A stretch of DNA of 15,220 bases, taken from contig DAOUMU010000123.1 of NCBI GenBank assembly GCA_034409055.1, positions 1 to 15,220 on the forward strand, given 5' to 3'. This DNA is from DAOUMU01 sp034409055. Lineage in GTDB: Bacteria; Chloroflexota; Anaerolineae; 4572-78; J111. The notes under the pieces are model-generated. The model did no database searches and was not told the origin of the DNA. It worked only from the letters and a program-made list of their open reading frames with translations. The position numbers and the translations under genes were made by a program. Positions 15,193 to 15,220 of this stretch are shown piece after piece (within the stretch, counting starts at the first letter, position 1; every line of letters begins with the position of its first letter).

Positions 15193-15220
15193 ATGGCGAG
15201 AAAGAAGAAGAGCGCTGGTG
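15193..15220 (+). CDS. Start of a gene cut by the window edge, possibly a transposase
   Basis: The ATG at 15193 follows AAGGGAG by 8 bases and opens MARKKKSAG before the window ends. The basic N-terminus and the upstream hairpin fit a transposase, but nine residues cannot identify a family. Confidence 0.5.

Larger units (their letters stand above)
15096..15220 (+). mobile_element. Probable left end of an insertion sequence
   Basis: From about 15096 the sequence CAGAGTGTTGCATAAGTC looks like an insertion-sequence terminal repeat. It is followed about 90 bases later by a strong Shine-Dalgarno, a hairpin and the ATG of a gene that leaves the window. The spacing fits an insertion-sequence left end and transposase start. 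The right end is outside the window, so neither the boundary nor the family can be confirmed. Confidence 0.4.

Noticed and set aside
1..15220. tRNA, rRNA or CRISPR array
   Set aside because: I saw no cloverleaf-like segment, rRNA-like conserved stretch or regularly spaced repeat anywhere in the window.

Overview
The window is a bacterial chromosomal or accessory segment, AT-leaning by eye. Its complete genes all lie on the + strand and are flanked by gene debris and, at the right edge, by what looks like the start of an insertion sequence. No gene pins down the taxon. The protein types (STAND-like ATPases, several Hanks-type kinase domains, NERD, NYN and degenerate HD modules, degraded paralogues left in place) fit large signalling-rich genomes such as Chloroflexota, filamentous Cyanobacteria or large sulfur-oxidising Gammaproteobacteria. 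That assignment is inference only.

Left flank (1-945): a headless reading frame on the - strand (131-472) meets a fragment of the C-terminus of a YifB/ComM magnesium-chelatase-like protein on the + strand (533-685). Two strong palindromes lie at 339-356 and 402-420. The next 260 bases show no gene.

First block (946-7998): a helical protein with no recognised family, a large STAND-like ATPase with a CARDB-like beta domain and a C-terminal winged-helix-like tail, and a STAND-like ATPase fused to a Ser/Thr protein kinase. The first gene runs into the second and the second into the third (ATGA overlap), so they look like one transcription unit.

Middle (7999-8793): a decayed zinc-ribbon plus kinase gene, paralogous to the kinase end of the previous gene. 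It carries a large N-lobe deletion, a lost DFG aspartate, a nonsense codon at a zinc-ligand position and a 2-base deletion.

Second block (8810-15016): a protein pairing an intact-looking NERD nuclease domain with a pseudokinase, a 241-base leader in which one anti-Shine-Dalgarno segment can pair with either of two Shine-Dalgarno segments, and two related proteins built from a NYN (PIN-like) domain and tandem winged-helix-like repeats of about 85 residues. The larger one adds an N-terminal HD-type domain whose HD dyad is replaced.

Working model (inference): STAND ATPases and a kinase act as sensor and switch, and the NERD, NYN and HD modules act on nucleic acids or nucleotides. This resembles the logic of bacterial conflict or defence islands, but I recognise no named system with this gene order. 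A striking theme is that several catalytic folds have lost key residues, while the two ATPases and the NERD domain look intact.

Right flank (15017-15220): a weak terminator-like hairpin, then a probable insertion-sequence left end with a 10-bp hairpin directly abutting the ATG of a gene cut off by the window.
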